Origin: CAZHHH01 sp052400685
GTDB taxonomy: Bacteria > Bacteroidota > Bacteroidia > Bacteroidales > Marinilabiliaceae
Assembly: GCA_052400685.1 (NCBI GenBank)
Contig: JBQTGJ010000005.1
DNA: 64,000 bases
Direction: 5' to 3' (one strand)
Position numbers and translations under genes: made by a program. The notes beneath the pieces are model-generated. The model was not told the origin of the DNA. It made no database searches and worked only from the letters and a program-made list of their open reading frames with translations. Below, in pieces: positions 44,300-53,309 of the stretch. Each line of letters starts with the position of its first letter. Within the stretch, counting starts at the first letter, position 1.

Positions 44300-46732
44300 T
44301 TATCCTAAAACAACATCAACATTATACACGCCTTCAGGCATAACTGGAATTAGATTAGTATCCAACAATTTTCCGTCGACGCTTATTTTTGCCACCCCTT
44401 TATTCACGCTACGCGGGTTTGCAACTTTAATTTTAAAAGTGGCGCCACGAAACTTACGAACAACTTCAAATCCCTTCCATCCCTTTGGAATACAAGGGTC
44501 AACTAACAAACCGTCATACTGTGGTCTGACCCCTAATATGTAGCGCGATACAGCATAAAAATTCCAGGCAGCCGTCCCGGTTAACCAAGAGTTCTTCGCT
44601 TCGCCCGGTTTAAACGCATCTTTACCTGATATCATCTGAGCATACACATAAGGCTCTGTTTTATGCAAATCGCTAATACTTTCAAGATACGAGGGACAAA
44701 TCTTCTTATAATATTCCCAGGCCTGATCGCCGCGACCTAACATCGTCTCACCAATAATAATCCAGGGATTATTATGACAAAAAATACCGGCATTTTCCTT
44801 ATAACCTGCCGGATACGTTGATATCTCACCATACTCAACCACATAACGCGTAAATGCCGGATTATTCAATACAATGCCATAGTCACAATCGAGATGCTCT
44901 TTCACAGAATCAAGGGCTTTTTCAACCAAACCCGCCTCTCTTCCAATTTCAGCCATTGAGCACCAACCCTGTGACTCAATAAATATTTTGCCTTCTTCAT
45001 TCTCAGCACTTCCCACCTTCTTTCCGTAAAAATCGTAGGCTCGTAAATACCAATCGCCATCCCAGCCATCTTTTATCACAGCCTGAACCATATTGTCAAC
45101 ATGCACCTGAGCCGCCTCCGCCTCCGTCTCCTTACCTATTTGACGGCACAACTGAACGTATTCCCGACCATACATCACAAACAGGCCTGCAATCATCAAC
45201 GATTCAGCTGAACCTCCCGATTGGTTCTCCGTAGTTTGAAACGATTCATTGGGATTGGTAGAAAAACAATTCAGATTAAGACAATCATTCCAGTCGGCAC
45301 GACCAATCAAAGGCAAACCATGAGGTCCTAAATTGTTTACCACATGATAAAAAGAAGCCTTCAAATGCTCAAAATGCGATTTGGCATTGTTTTCATCATT
45401 ATCAAAAGGCACTATTTCATCCAACAGACTAAAATCGCCCGTTTCTTTAATATAATCAGTTGTGGATAGAATGAGCCATAATGGATCGTCGTTAAAATTA
45501 CCACCAATGGCATCATTTCCCCGCTTGGTTAAAGGCTGATACTGATGGTAGGCACCACCGTCTTCAAACTGCGTTGAAGCAATGTCAATAATACGTTCGC
45601 GTGCCCGTTCAGGAATCTGATGCACAAACCCAATTAAATCCTGATTGCTGTCGCGGAATCCCATGCCACGCCCAATGCCCACTTCAAAGAAAGAAGCCGA
45701 ACGCGACATATTAAATGTTACCATACATTGATACTGATTCCAGATATTGACCATACGATCCAACTTCTCATCGCCACTTTTAACCGTATAAACACTCAAT
45801 AACTGATTCCAATAAGACTGAAGTTCATCAAAAGCAGCATTCACTTTGGCACTGGTGTCAAACCGTTGAATAAGGGCTTTGGCCTTTGTTTTATTGATAA
45901 CATTCTTTGACTCCCATTTGTCATTATCGTCGTTCTCAACATATCCTAAAACAAAAACCAACTCCTTGCTCTCACCAGCTTTCAGTTCAATCTCCAAATA
46001 ATGAGAAGCAACAGGCGACCAGCCATGTGCATGCGAGTTACGGGGTTTCCCCTCCAACACAGCCTGGGGTTCACTGTATTCATTATACAAACCTACAAAA
46101 CTCTCCCGATCGGTGTCAAACCCCTGTATCGCTTCATTAACATGATAAAAAGCATAATGATTACGACGTTCTTTGTATTCTGTTTTATGATAAAGAGTTG
46201 AACCATCAACCTCCACTTCTCCTGTGCTAAAATTTCGTTGCAGGTTATTTTGATCGTCTTCGGCATTCCACAAACACCACTCCTGAAAAGAAAACAATTT
46301 AATTTTTTTGGTCTCGGAAGAGCTGTTTGTCAACTTCATTTTTTGCACTTCACACCATGATTTAAGCGGAACAAAGAACAATACTTCTGCTTCCAGACCG
46401 TTTTTAGCCCCGGTAATACGGGTATAGCTTAAACCGTGACGACATTCGTATTTATCCAGAGGCGTCTTCACCGGCTTCCATCCCGGCGACCAAATGGTGT
46501 TATTATCATTAATATAAAAATAGCGACCACCGTTATCCATCGGCACATTATTATAACGATAGCGAGTCAATCGTCTAAACTTGGCATCTTTATAAAACGA
46601 ATATCCGCCGGCGGTATTGGAAATCAAAGAAAAGAAATCTTCATTACCAAGATAATTAATCCAGGGCCAAGGCGTCTGAGGATTATTAATAACATACTCC
46701 CTATTGTCATCGTCAAAAAATCCGTATTTCAT
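44300..46732 (-). CDS. GH94 cellobiose phosphorylase
   Basis: Cytoplasmic family 94 phosphorylase of 810 residues, which splits cellobiose with phosphate into glucose 1-phosphate and glucose and so saves ATP. No signal peptide. The N-terminus (MKYGFFDDDNREYVINNPQ, then PWPWINYLG) and SNTAGGYSFYKDA followed by RYRYNNVP are highly characteristic of true cellobiose phosphorylases. The catalytic Asp lies in GRADWNDCLNLN (about 480-483), and the length matches the family. It is encoded between the GPH symporter, which would supply cellobiose, and the GH9 endoglucanase, which would produce it. Chitobiose or laminaribiose activity is less likely given this N-terminus. Confidence 0.93.
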   Translation of the reverse strand: MKYGFFDDDNREYVINNPQTPWPWINYLGNEDFFSLISNTAGGYSFYKDAKFRRLTRYRYNNVPMDNGGRYFYINDNNTIWSPGWKPVKTPLDKYECRHGLSYTRITGAKNGLEAEVLFFVPLKSWCEVQKMKLTNSSSETKKIKLFSFQEWCLWNAEDDQNNLQRNFSTGEVEVDGSTLYHKTEYKERRNHYAFYHVNEAIQGFDTDRESFVGLYNEYSEPQAVLEGKPRNSHAHGWSPVASHYLEIELKAGESKELVFVLGYVENDDNDKWESKNVINKTKAKALIQRFDTSAKVNAAFDELQSYWNQLLSVYTVKSGDEKLDRMVNIWNQYQCMVTFNMSRSASFFEVGIGRGMGFRDSNQDLIGFVHQIPERARERIIDIASTQFEDGGAYHQYQPLTKRGNDAIGGNFNDDPLWLILSTTDYIKETGDFSLLDEIVPFDNDENNAKSHFEHLKASFYHVVNNLGPHGLPLIGRADWNDCLNLNCFSTNPNESFQTTENQSGGSAESLMIAGLFVMYGREYVQLCRQIGKETEAEAAQVHVDNMVQAVIKDGWDGDWYLRAYDFYGKKVGSAENEEGKIFIESQGWCSMAEIGREAGLVEKALDSVKEHLDCDYGIVLNNPAFTRYVVEYGEISTYPAGYKENAGIFCHNNPWIIIGETMLGRGDQAWEYYKKICPSYLESISDLHKTEPYVYAQMISGKDAFKPGEAKNSWLTGTAAWNFYAVSRYILGVRPQYDGLLVDPCIPKGWKGFEVVRKFRGATFKIKVANPRSVNKGVAKISVDGKLLDTNLIPVMPEGVYNVDVVLG

Positions 46733-46768
46733 AATAAAAAAATTAATAGTCGTTGTTGTTTGTCTTTA

Positions 46769-48388
46769 CTATATTTCTGAAGCCAATTCGTTGGCTCTTC
46801 GTTTATTTAATTCTGTTGTTATTTCATCCATCTTAGACTGATTCAGCGGATAAAAAATCATTAAAACAGCCCCCACAAAGGCTATAATAGCCGGTAGCCA
46901 ACTCATCAGGAGCACGATTCCCGGTATCGCGCCTTCAATTGCAACAGAATCCTGTCCATTATAATGATAGGCTGCCAGAACCATTCCAATGATAGCACCT
47001 GCCACCCCGCCCCCAAATTTTGTTGAAAAAGAACCAGCCGAATAGATTAAGCCGGTGGCGCGTCGCCCATTTTTATATTCAGAGTAGTCAGCAGCATCGC
47101 CTAACATGGCAAAAAATAGTGTTGGGAATATGGCTGCCCCAAATTCAGAGACAATACCAATTGCAAAAATACTTGTTATATCGCCGGGGCCACAGAATAC
47201 CAAAAGTGCGTTAACAGCCCCCGAAAAAATAAACGCATAAATAAAAAGCTTTCGCTTCCCAAAACGACGCGCCAAAAATGATGTTGCCATAGCACCGGCA
47301 ATAGAGGCTACCATTAACGCCACCATATAAGACGCGGCCAATAGCTGATTATGAATATAATGGGCAAAATAAATAACGACAATACCCTGTTTTATGGAAT
47401 TGTAAACCTGAAAAACCAATCCAACAATCAGTAGTACAAGCCAAGGTTGGTTCTTAACCAAATCAACAAAATCCTGTTTAAGATTACTTTTCTGAGTTTT
47501 GGGCACCTTTATACGCTCTTTTGTGCTCACAAAAGTGATAAACAAGGCCAAAGACAAAACTATAGATAACAGATAAATGGCATTACTGTACCCTTTTTTT
47601 TGGTCGATAATAGTAAAATTATCAGGCTGTAAGCCATTCTCACCTGTAACAATAAAAGAATACGGCTTTCCACCCTCCATTGAAAAACTTTTACTCTTGG
47701 TAGGCACATTAACACTATCAGGAATGGTCTCATCATTCCATACAAAAGTAGCAATACCATGCTTTGTGCTAACATTAACATTTTCAACATCCGCATCCAC
47801 CGAAATCATAAGTTCATACTTATTCTGACCCAATTCATCCAACGTTACGTTAGGCTGAATATCACCATAGTATGCCACAAGATAAAGCAAAGCCCCCTGC
47901 ACAATCATGCCTCCTGCAAAAGCCCCCACCATACGGAAAGAGCCAATACTGGTTCGCACCTTATCATCACCAGTCATTACAGCCATCAAGGCACCATAAG
48001 GTATATTATTGGCAGTATATACCAGTGTAAATATGATATACGTAGAATAGGCATAAATAATTTTACCAACCGGGCTCAAATCAGGTGTTGTAAACAGCAG
48101 AGACAAAATACCACCCAACGGAATCGCCGTCCACAAAATCCATGGTCTGAATTTTCCATATTTAGTATTGGTTCGGTCGCCGATCATGCCCATCACAACA
48201 TCGCTTACACCATCCCCAAAACGGGCAATTAGCATCAGCAGTCCTACAGCAGCAGGATTTAAGCCAAACACATCTGTATAAAAAATAATTAAAAAGGTAG
48301 AAACACCCCGCCAGGCAATGTTTGCAGCACCATCGCCCAAAGCGTATCCGATCTTCTCCTTCAGGGAAACCTTTTCCAATATATTCAT
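46769..48388 (-). CDS. GPH-family sugar:cation symporter with periplasmic insert
   Basis: Inner-membrane glycoside-pentoside-hexuronide symporter (MelB-like, major facilitator fold), 539 residues. Family marks are GYALGDGAANIAWRG, ARFGDGVSDVVMGMIGDRT and KYGKFRPWILW. It should import cellobiose for the GH94 phosphorylase encoded 36 bases downstream. It is longer than usual because about 90 hydrophilic, beta-looking residues (about 175-265, including VNVSTKHGIATFVWNDE and KPYSFIVTGENG) sit between transmembrane segments 5 and 6. By topology that insert is on the periplasmic side. It is first in the minus-strand cluster, with palindromes just upstream. Confidence 0.88.
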   Translation of the reverse strand: MNILEKVSLKEKIGYALGDGAANIAWRGVSTFLIIFYTDVFGLNPAAVGLLMLIARFGDGVSDVVMGMIGDRTNTKYGKFRPWILWTAIPLGGILSLLFTTPDLSPVGKIIYAYSTYIIFTLVYTANNIPYGALMAVMTGDDKVRTSIGSFRMVGAFAGGMIVQGALLYLVAYYGDIQPNVTLDELGQNKYELMISVDADVENVNVSTKHGIATFVWNDETIPDSVNVPTKSKSFSMEGGKPYSFIVTGENGLQPDNFTIIDQKKGYSNAIYLLSIVLSLALFITFVSTKERIKVPKTQKSNLKQDFVDLVKNQPWLVLLIVGLVFQVYNSIKQGIVVIYFAHYIHNQLLAASYMVALMVASIAGAMATSFLARRFGKRKLFIYAFIFSGAVNALLVFCGPGDITSIFAIGIVSEFGAAIFPTLFFAMLGDAADYSEYKNGRRATGLIYSAGSFSTKFGGGVAGAIIGMVLAAYHYNGQDSVAIEGAIPGIVLLMSWLPAIIAFVGAVLMIFYPLNQSKMDEITTELNKRRANELASEI

Positions 48389-48408
48389 CCGTAAATATTT
48401 TGTTTGTC

Positions 48409-48426
48409 AGAGTCTGAGACGACTCT
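48409..48426. promoter_or_regulatory. Palindrome AGAGTC-N6-GACTCT upstream of the GPH gene
   Basis: AGAGTC (48409-48414) and GACTCT (48421-48426) form a perfect 6-6-6 inverted repeat, with GTCTGAGAC nested inside. It lies about 20 bases before the GPH start, so it could be an operator or a 5'-leader hairpin. Confidence 0.4.
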
Positions 48427-48439
48427 ATATTTATAATTT

Positions 48440-48460
48440 GCACAAGTGATTGTGCTTTTT
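48440..48460. promoter_or_regulatory. Palindrome GCACAA-GTGA-TTGTGC upstream of the GPH gene
   Basis: GCACAA (48440-48445) pairs with TTGTGC (48450-48455); TTTTT follows on the plus strand. It is either a short terminator facing away from the GPH cluster or a second operator about 50 bases before the GPH start. No plus-strand gene enters here, so an operator is as likely. Confidence 0.4.
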
Positions 48461-48530
48461 CGCAAACAGATTCGCTTCATATCTTTATATTTTGAATTTT
48501 CTGTTACCAGATAATACGCTCCAGATACTT

Positions 48531-48565
48531 CCACATGAAAAGTTATTCTCACATGGTTCGTTTTA
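48531..48565 (-). repeat. Decayed family 2 repeat upstream of the GPH cluster
   Basis: On the minus strand AAACGAACCATGTGAGA and TTTTCATGTGGAAG echo the family 2 unit, with the initiator ATGAAA changed to ATAAAA and the middle shortened. It lies between the Nudix regulator stop and the GPH start. It reads the same way as the downstream gene, as do the other copies. Confidence 0.45.
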
Positions 48566-48652
48566 TCAAATTATTAAATCTCTTTCATTTGAGAGACAGT
48601 TCTATCAGACGATTTGTAATGACACACCACAAAAGCATGTATTTACACTTAA

Positions 48653-49423
48653 CTATATAGCAAAATCCATTAACTCTTTACGCGAATTTTCATAAACCTG
48701 TCTGTCAAACACATACAAACGAGCAGGCTTATGAGCAACCCCAGTTTGCTTCTCCTCTAAAGGGATCAAATATTTCATCCGTGCCACTTTTTTTCGAAAA
48801 TTTCTCTTGTCAAGTTCAACGCCCAATATCACTTCATATAAACGTTGCAGTTGCGACAGCGTAAATTTCGGAGGAAGAAGTTCAAAACCAACAGGTTCAT
48901 TCAACAACTTATGTCGCAACGCCTCCAGTGCTGACGCCAAAATATCCATATGGTCAAAAGCCAGATCGGTAATCTCAGAAACCGGCATCCATCGAACATT
49001 TCGACCTTTCCATTCCAGCGTTACTTTGTCGGTAGCCAGCAATGAAAAATAGCCTACTGTAACAATTCGTTGGTCGGGATTACGGCCACTTGCCGCCAAC
49101 CAAAGGCGGTCATTCTCGCGACTAATCCGATTCGGCAATCCAAACGTTTTAAACTGTTCAAGAAAAATCCCTTTCAATCCGGTTAAATCGAAAAGAATAC
49201 GAGCCGCCGCTTCATCCAAGTCCTCATCTTCGTATATATGATTCCCAGCTAACGTCAAATCGGTAAATAGTTCCTCGCCTGTTTCTTCATTTACCATCAC
49301 ACGGTCAACCAAAAGCACATTTAATGTTGTAAAGTCAAAACCAAAAATGACACAGTCAACAGATATCTGATCATTTAAAACCCGGAAATCATCACTAAGA
49401 TGTTTGTCGTCATCCATTATCAT
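48653..49423 (-). CDS. Nudix-fold transcriptional regulator (NrtR/AraR-like), probably sugar-responsive
   Basis: Transcription factor of 256 residues made of a Nudix fold (about 15-150) and a C-terminal winged helix (about 165-250, LPPKFTLSQLQRLYEVILGVELDKRNFRKKV, quoted here only as a region start of LPPKFTLSQLQ). The Nudix box region reads GNHIYEDEDLDEAAARILFDLTG. The REUXEE glutamates are gone, so hydrolysis is unlikely and the domain should act as an effector sensor, as in the Nudix AraR of Bacteroides that binds arabinose. It lies just upstream of the GPH-GH94-GH9 cluster on the same strand, separated by 264 bases, so control of that cluster is plausible. Confidence 0.83.
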   Translation of the reverse strand: MIMDDDKHLSDDFRVLNDQISVDCVIFGFDFTTLNVLLVDRVMVNEETGEELFTDLTLAGNHIYEDEDLDEAAARILFDLTGLKGIFLEQFKTFGLPNRISRENDRLWLAASGRNPDQRIVTVGYFSLLATDKVTLEWKGRNVRWMPVSEITDLAFDHMDILASALEALRHKLLNEPVGFELLPPKFTLSQLQRLYEVILGVELDKRNFRKKVARMKYLIPLEEKQTGVAHKPARLYVFDRQVYENSRKELMDFAI

Positions 49424-49806
49424 TATATTACGTTAGTGTTTTTATTACACTTTCTAAACACACTGCTAAAATAGAACATTTACAATAAATTGCAAATACT
49501 AAAATTTATATTTTTTAATCATCTTTTACAATAACCAACCATAAACCTTAGAAATATCAATGTCTTTGTGTGGATTAGACACTAACTATTTTGGCGTTAT
49601 TTATAAATAATCTAAATAATAAAAACAGATAAAACTATTTTGGGAGAACGCTTAACCAGAGATTGAAAAGCCAAACAAATTAAGCACAAAATTGCAAGAA
49701 GAAACCACAATCAGGCCAGACTTAAACCAGATATACATCACTAGAATTAGGAATGCATATAGATGGGCCATTTATAAAAAACAAATGTTCCATCTATTAA
49801 AAGAAG
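49424..49806. promoter_or_regulatory. Regulatory interval with two AGTGT-N7-ACACT-type sites
   Basis: This 383-base region before the Nudix regulator holds two palindromes of one design: AGTGT-N7-ACACT at 49435-49451, 12 bases before the start, and TGTGT-N7-ACACT at 49567-49583. They are candidate autoregulatory operators. ACTATTTTGG also occurs twice (near 49586 and 49632). The rest is AT-rich with no gene. Confidence 0.42.
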
Positions 49807-51627
49807 TTATTTTTTATTTAACGATTGAATTTCATTGTACCAGTTCTGAAGAATAAAAAAAGCTTTCTTTTTTATCAACTGATCAGAAACAAGACCTTTG
49901 CGATTAAAACCATCCTGAATTCCAGGCAGTGGTCTGCGAGGCGAGCGGAAATCCATCAAAATCCAAGGTGTAACCCCAGCCAAACCTTTCATCCGCTTCA
50001 TCATATTAATATTATGGATATAAAGATTTTCCTGAAACTCTTCAGTCCACCGTTGATTGGCATCACCATGCAGCCCCTGAAGTGCACCAGCGCCTACTTC
50101 ACTAATAAACACAGGTTTATTCTGGGTAAAGGTCCAATTTAGCCGGTCACATTTATCAGGCAGGCCATCGTACCAACCCACATATTGATTAAAACTAAGA
50201 ACATCCAGTTCGTCAGCCAATGGGTCACCAATTGTTTTAGTGTTTGCATCAACACTATGCACCTCCATAGCCATTGCTACCAAGCGGGTTGAATCAAGTT
50301 GCTTAACATCGTGTATTAACGTTCGTAGAAACAGATTACGAGTCGCCGACACCGGCGTTTCATTGGAAATAGACCAAATGATTATATTGGCCCGATTTTT
50401 ATCGCGGTGAATCATTTCCGCAAGCTGATTACGGGCATTTGCAAGCGTGGCTGCATTATCCCAATTTATGGTCCAGTAAACAGGAATTTCAGACCAAACA
50501 AGGAGGCCCTGTCTTTCCGCTTCTTTCACCATGGCTTCATTGTGCGGATAATGTGCAAGACGCACAAAATTACAGTTCAACTCCTTAGCCAGGCCTATTA
50601 AAACTTTAGCGTCGGCCTCAGACCAGGCACGACCAGAACGAAATGGCGCTTCCTCATGAATACTAATCCCTCGCGCAAATATTTCCTGCCCATTAAGAAT
50701 TAACTTTTTGCCTTCAGCTTTAATAGTTCTAAAACCAATCTGGTCCTGGACCTCATCAGATTCGGACCTAATTATAATACGATAAAGTTTTGGCGATTCA
50801 GGAGACCAAAGTTGAGGCTTAGTGCTCAAAGAAAAATCAGCTCGTCCGGAAGCATCAGTTCTTAAAACCTTATCTACCTTCAATTCAGGTATCACAACGT
50901 GCACATTCTGTTGCTTTTGTGTGCCATCCAACTGAACATAACCGTTAATTAACTTACAATTAGAAGGATCGAGAACCAAATGATAATCACGAATAAAGGT
51001 TTCAGGGACCTCAATCAATTTCACCGAACGGGTAATGCCTCCATAATTATACCAATCGGTATTATCAGTAGGAACACCTTCAGGCCGCCTACGATTATCA
51101 ACTTTTAATATTAAAGAATTACCACTCTTCAATACCTGATCAGTGACTTCAAAATTGAAAGGCGTAAATCCGCCTTCATGAACCCCAAGCTTTACTCTAT
51201 TAAAATAGACATGGGTTTCATAATTAACTGCACCGAAATAAACAAAATAGCGCATATTGGCAGACTTATCAACGTCAAACTTACGTCGATACCATATATT
51301 CCCTTCATAATAAAACAATTTATCATCCTGTGTATTCCAATCGCCGGGAACGCGAAGAGTCTGTTCATCATCAAAATTATATTCCAATAAATCCGAAGGC
51401 GACTGAATCTTCTGGTCCATAAAATAACCGTCAATGCGAGGTAATTTACGGTAGTTATAATATCCATTTTCGTACATATCTACCATATACTTCCAGTGGC
51501 CATCAAGCATTTGAATCCGCCGTCCGTCGGTATTCTGAATCAATGGAGCCAGCCCTTCATTATTTGAAGCTTTCGATTCCCAAAAAAACAATAAGAATAA
51601 GCACCAAATAAAAATAACATATTTCAT
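49807..51627 (-). CDS. GH2 beta-glucuronidase-like enzyme, secreted
   Basis: Family 2 glycoside hydrolase of 606 residues with the three-domain layout of beta-glucuronidase and no extra C-terminal domains. It has a signal peptide (to about KAS, residue 21), jelly roll (about 35-210), Ig-like domain (about 210-300) and barrel. The acid/base is Glu423 in SISNETP and the nucleophile Glu510 in FISEVGAGALQGLHG. GFNRKGL gives an N-x-K motif (Asn575, Lys577) at the place where glucuronidases hold the substrate carboxylate. A galactosidase of related type cannot be excluded. It stands alone between two Nudix regulators, and three family 2 repeat units precede its start. Confidence 0.8.
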   Translation of the reverse strand: MKYVIFIWCLFLLFFWESKASNNEGLAPLIQNTDGRRIQMLDGHWKYMVDMYENGYYNYRKLPRIDGYFMDQKIQSPSDLLEYNFDDEQTLRVPGDWNTQDDKLFYYEGNIWYRRKFDVDKSANMRYFVYFGAVNYETHVYFNRVKLGVHEGGFTPFNFEVTDQVLKSGNSLILKVDNRRRPEGVPTDNTDWYNYGGITRSVKLIEVPETFIRDYHLVLDPSNCKLINGYVQLDGTQKQQNVHVVIPELKVDKVLRTDASGRADFSLSTKPQLWSPESPKLYRIIIRSESDEVQDQIGFRTIKAEGKKLILNGQEIFARGISIHEEAPFRSGRAWSEADAKVLIGLAKELNCNFVRLAHYPHNEAMVKEAERQGLLVWSEIPVYWTINWDNAATLANARNQLAEMIHRDKNRANIIIWSISNETPVSATRNLFLRTLIHDVKQLDSTRLVAMAMEVHSVDANTKTIGDPLADELDVLSFNQYVGWYDGLPDKCDRLNWTFTQNKPVFISEVGAGALQGLHGDANQRWTEEFQENLYIHNINMMKRMKGLAGVTPWILMDFRSPRRPLPGIQDGFNRKGLVSDQLIKKKAFFILQNWYNEIQSLNKK

Positions 51628-51653
51628 ATGATTATATTTTGTTTCTCAATTGC

Positions 51654-51906
51654 CATATGGAACTCGCCGGATAATCATTCTTCTGTGTGAGAGATTACTC
51701 TCATGGCTCGTTTCATATGATTAAATTTATCTTTCAATGGTCATATGGAACTCTCGATGAATTTTAATCATTCTCCTGTGTGTATTTTAGAATGCTAAAA
51801 TTCATGTTCGTTTCATATGTTTATAATTTGTTTTTCAGTTGCCATATGGAACTCGCCTAGCTTAATCATCCCTCTGTGTGTGAAACAATTCCCACGGCTC
51901 GTTTCT
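51654..51906 (-). repeat. Family 2 repeat, three tandem units before the GH2 start
   Basis: Units at 51654-51719, 51742-51819 and 51843-51906, all reading towards the GH2 gene. The first has the 42-nt ORF 51716-51675, MKRAMRVISHTEE, with hairpin TGAGAG-TAAT-CTCTCA. The second is cut to MKRT but keeps a perfect hairpin of different sequence, TTTTAG and CTAAAA (51785-51800). The third has TAG in place of ATG, then KRAVGIVSHTEG, with stem GTGGGA/TTTCAC through G-T pairs. AT-rich spacers (AACAAAATATAATC type) join the units and end at the GH2 start codon. 51907-51975 shows nothing further. Confidence 0.88.
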
Positions 51907-51975
51907 AATCTTCTAACTTTAACGTCTAATTTTAGGAATTGATACTAAGCTAAAGATCAAAACATGTTTGTCGCG

Positions 51976-52455
51976 TTAATTCTTCCCAAATACCAGATGT
52001 TGATATAATCCTTCACAGGCATCCTCTAACAAATCAAGAACCATTTCAAAGCCTGCTTCTCCGCCGTAATAAGGATCAGGCACCTCTTCGGCCTGTCCCT
52101 GAATCAAAAAATCGGTCATCTTCCGAATCTTCCCTTGGCATTCTGTTGGCGCTAAACGCTTTAAATCCCTGATGTTCTGATCATCCATCCCAATTATAAT
52201 ATCATAATAATCAAAATCAACGGGGCTTTTTATTGGCCGGCTGATATTATTGAGCAGATACCCCCGTTCACTGGCATGCTTTTTCATTCGACTGTCCGCC
52301 GGCTCCCCGGCATGCACAGACAGAATACCCGCAGAATCAATTTCGAAATTATTTTCCGCATCATATTTTTCAACCACACTAATCATCACAGCTTTGGCAC
52401 TCGGCGAACGACAAATATTTCCCAAACAAACAAACAAAATTTTCGTCTTATCCAT
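51976..52455 (-). CDS. Low-molecular-weight protein tyrosine phosphatase
   Basis: Cytoplasmic low-molecular-weight phosphotyrosine phosphatase, 159 residues, the usual family length. The P-loop CLGNICRS near the N-terminus (Cys10, Arg16) holds the nucleophile and phosphate-binding Arg, and the general acid Asp is in VPDPYYGG near residue 127. In bacteria such enzymes often act on tyrosine kinases of polysaccharide export, but no such kinase is encoded here. It is encoded 11 bases downstream of the second Nudix regulator on the same strand, so the two are probably co-transcribed. Confidence 0.94.
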   Translation of the reverse strand: MDKTKILFVCLGNICRSPSAKAVMISVVEKYDAENNFEIDSAGILSVHAGEPADSRMKKHASERGYLLNNISRPIKSPVDFDYYDIIIGMDDQNIRDLKRLAPTECQGKIRKMTDFLIQGQAEEVPDPYYGGEAGFEMVLDLLEDACEGLYQHLVFGKN

Positions 52456-52466
52456 ACAAATATAAT

Positions 52467-53156
52467 TTATCGATTAACATGAAACAGCAACTGGCCTTCA
52501 GGCACTTGTTGTCCATCCTTAAAACGATAATAAAAAGCCCCCTTTTTCGATTCGGTGGTATTTTTAAGATTCAACCGTTCCAAAATATTTAGCGACAACA
52601 CTTTTTTCCGAAAGTTACCCGGTTCAAAAGATTTCTGAAAAATAGTCTCATAAAGCACCCTCAACTGAGTAAGGGTAAAAATTTCAGGCAATAATTCACG
52701 TCCAACCAACTCAGATGCGGCTCTGTTCTGAAGACTTTTCATCGCTTCAGCCACCATTTCTTCATGATCAAAAATCAATTTTGGAATTTCAGCAACCGGC
52801 CACCATTGTGCACCAAGTTCGCCTACGGAATTCCGGTCGTGTTCATTCAATCGAATAAGAGCCACAAAAGTAACACTTATCACACGCGTTCCCGGTTCCC
52901 TATCAACTTTAGAAAAAGCCCCGATCTGTTCCAAAAAAATATTTTCCAAACCTGTCGTTTGAAACAAAACGCGCCGGGCCGCATCCTCAAGCGATTCATC
53001 GGACCTCATGAATCCACCCATAAGCGACCATTCACCTTTACAGGGCTCAATAACTCTATGAAACAACAACAATTTAAGTTCACCGGCCTCATAACCAAAT
53101 ATAACACAGTCAACTGCTAAATGAAACTTCGGGTTCTGATTATATATTTCATTCAT
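52467..53156 (-). CDS. Nudix-fold transcriptional regulator (second copy)
   Basis: Second regulator of the Nudix plus winged-helix type, about 229 residues from the ATG at 53156 (an upstream GTG at 53165 is weaker). The Nudix box region is GGFMRSDESLEDAARRVLFQTTG: the leading Gly-Gly and upstream acids remain, but REUXEE has become RVLFQT, so catalysis is unlikely. The C-terminal DNA-binding part begins LLPEIFTLTQLRVLYE and contains NFRKKVLSLNILERL, closely parallel to the first copy. It is divergent from cstA across about 150 bases, so cstA may be a target. The effector is unknown. Confidence 0.83.
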   Translation of the reverse strand: MNEIYNQNPKFHLAVDCVIFGYEAGELKLLLFHRVIEPCKGEWSLMGGFMRSDESLEDAARRVLFQTTGLENIFLEQIGAFSKVDREPGTRVISVTFVALIRLNEHDRNSVGELGAQWWPVAEIPKLIFDHEEMVAEAMKSLQNRAASELVGRELLPEIFTLTQLRVLYETIFQKSFEPGNFRKKVLSLNILERLNLKNTTESKKGAFYYRFKDGQQVPEGQLLFHVNR

Positions 53157-53309
53157 AACTCGCACAATAATTCAAGGTAAAAAAGTTTTCTAAATTGGAT
53201 CTAAATTAAATGATTTAAAGCCTTTCGTTGAAGGCAACTGCAAATTTAAGGTTTTTAGATGAAACACAACTTTACTGATTTTTGACTAATTTTACAAAAA
53301 AGCACAAAA

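Noticed and set aside
53282..53309. TTG start for cstA
   Set aside because: The residues it adds are hydrophilic and unlike CstA; the ATG at 53310 in the other frame gives the expected membrane helix.
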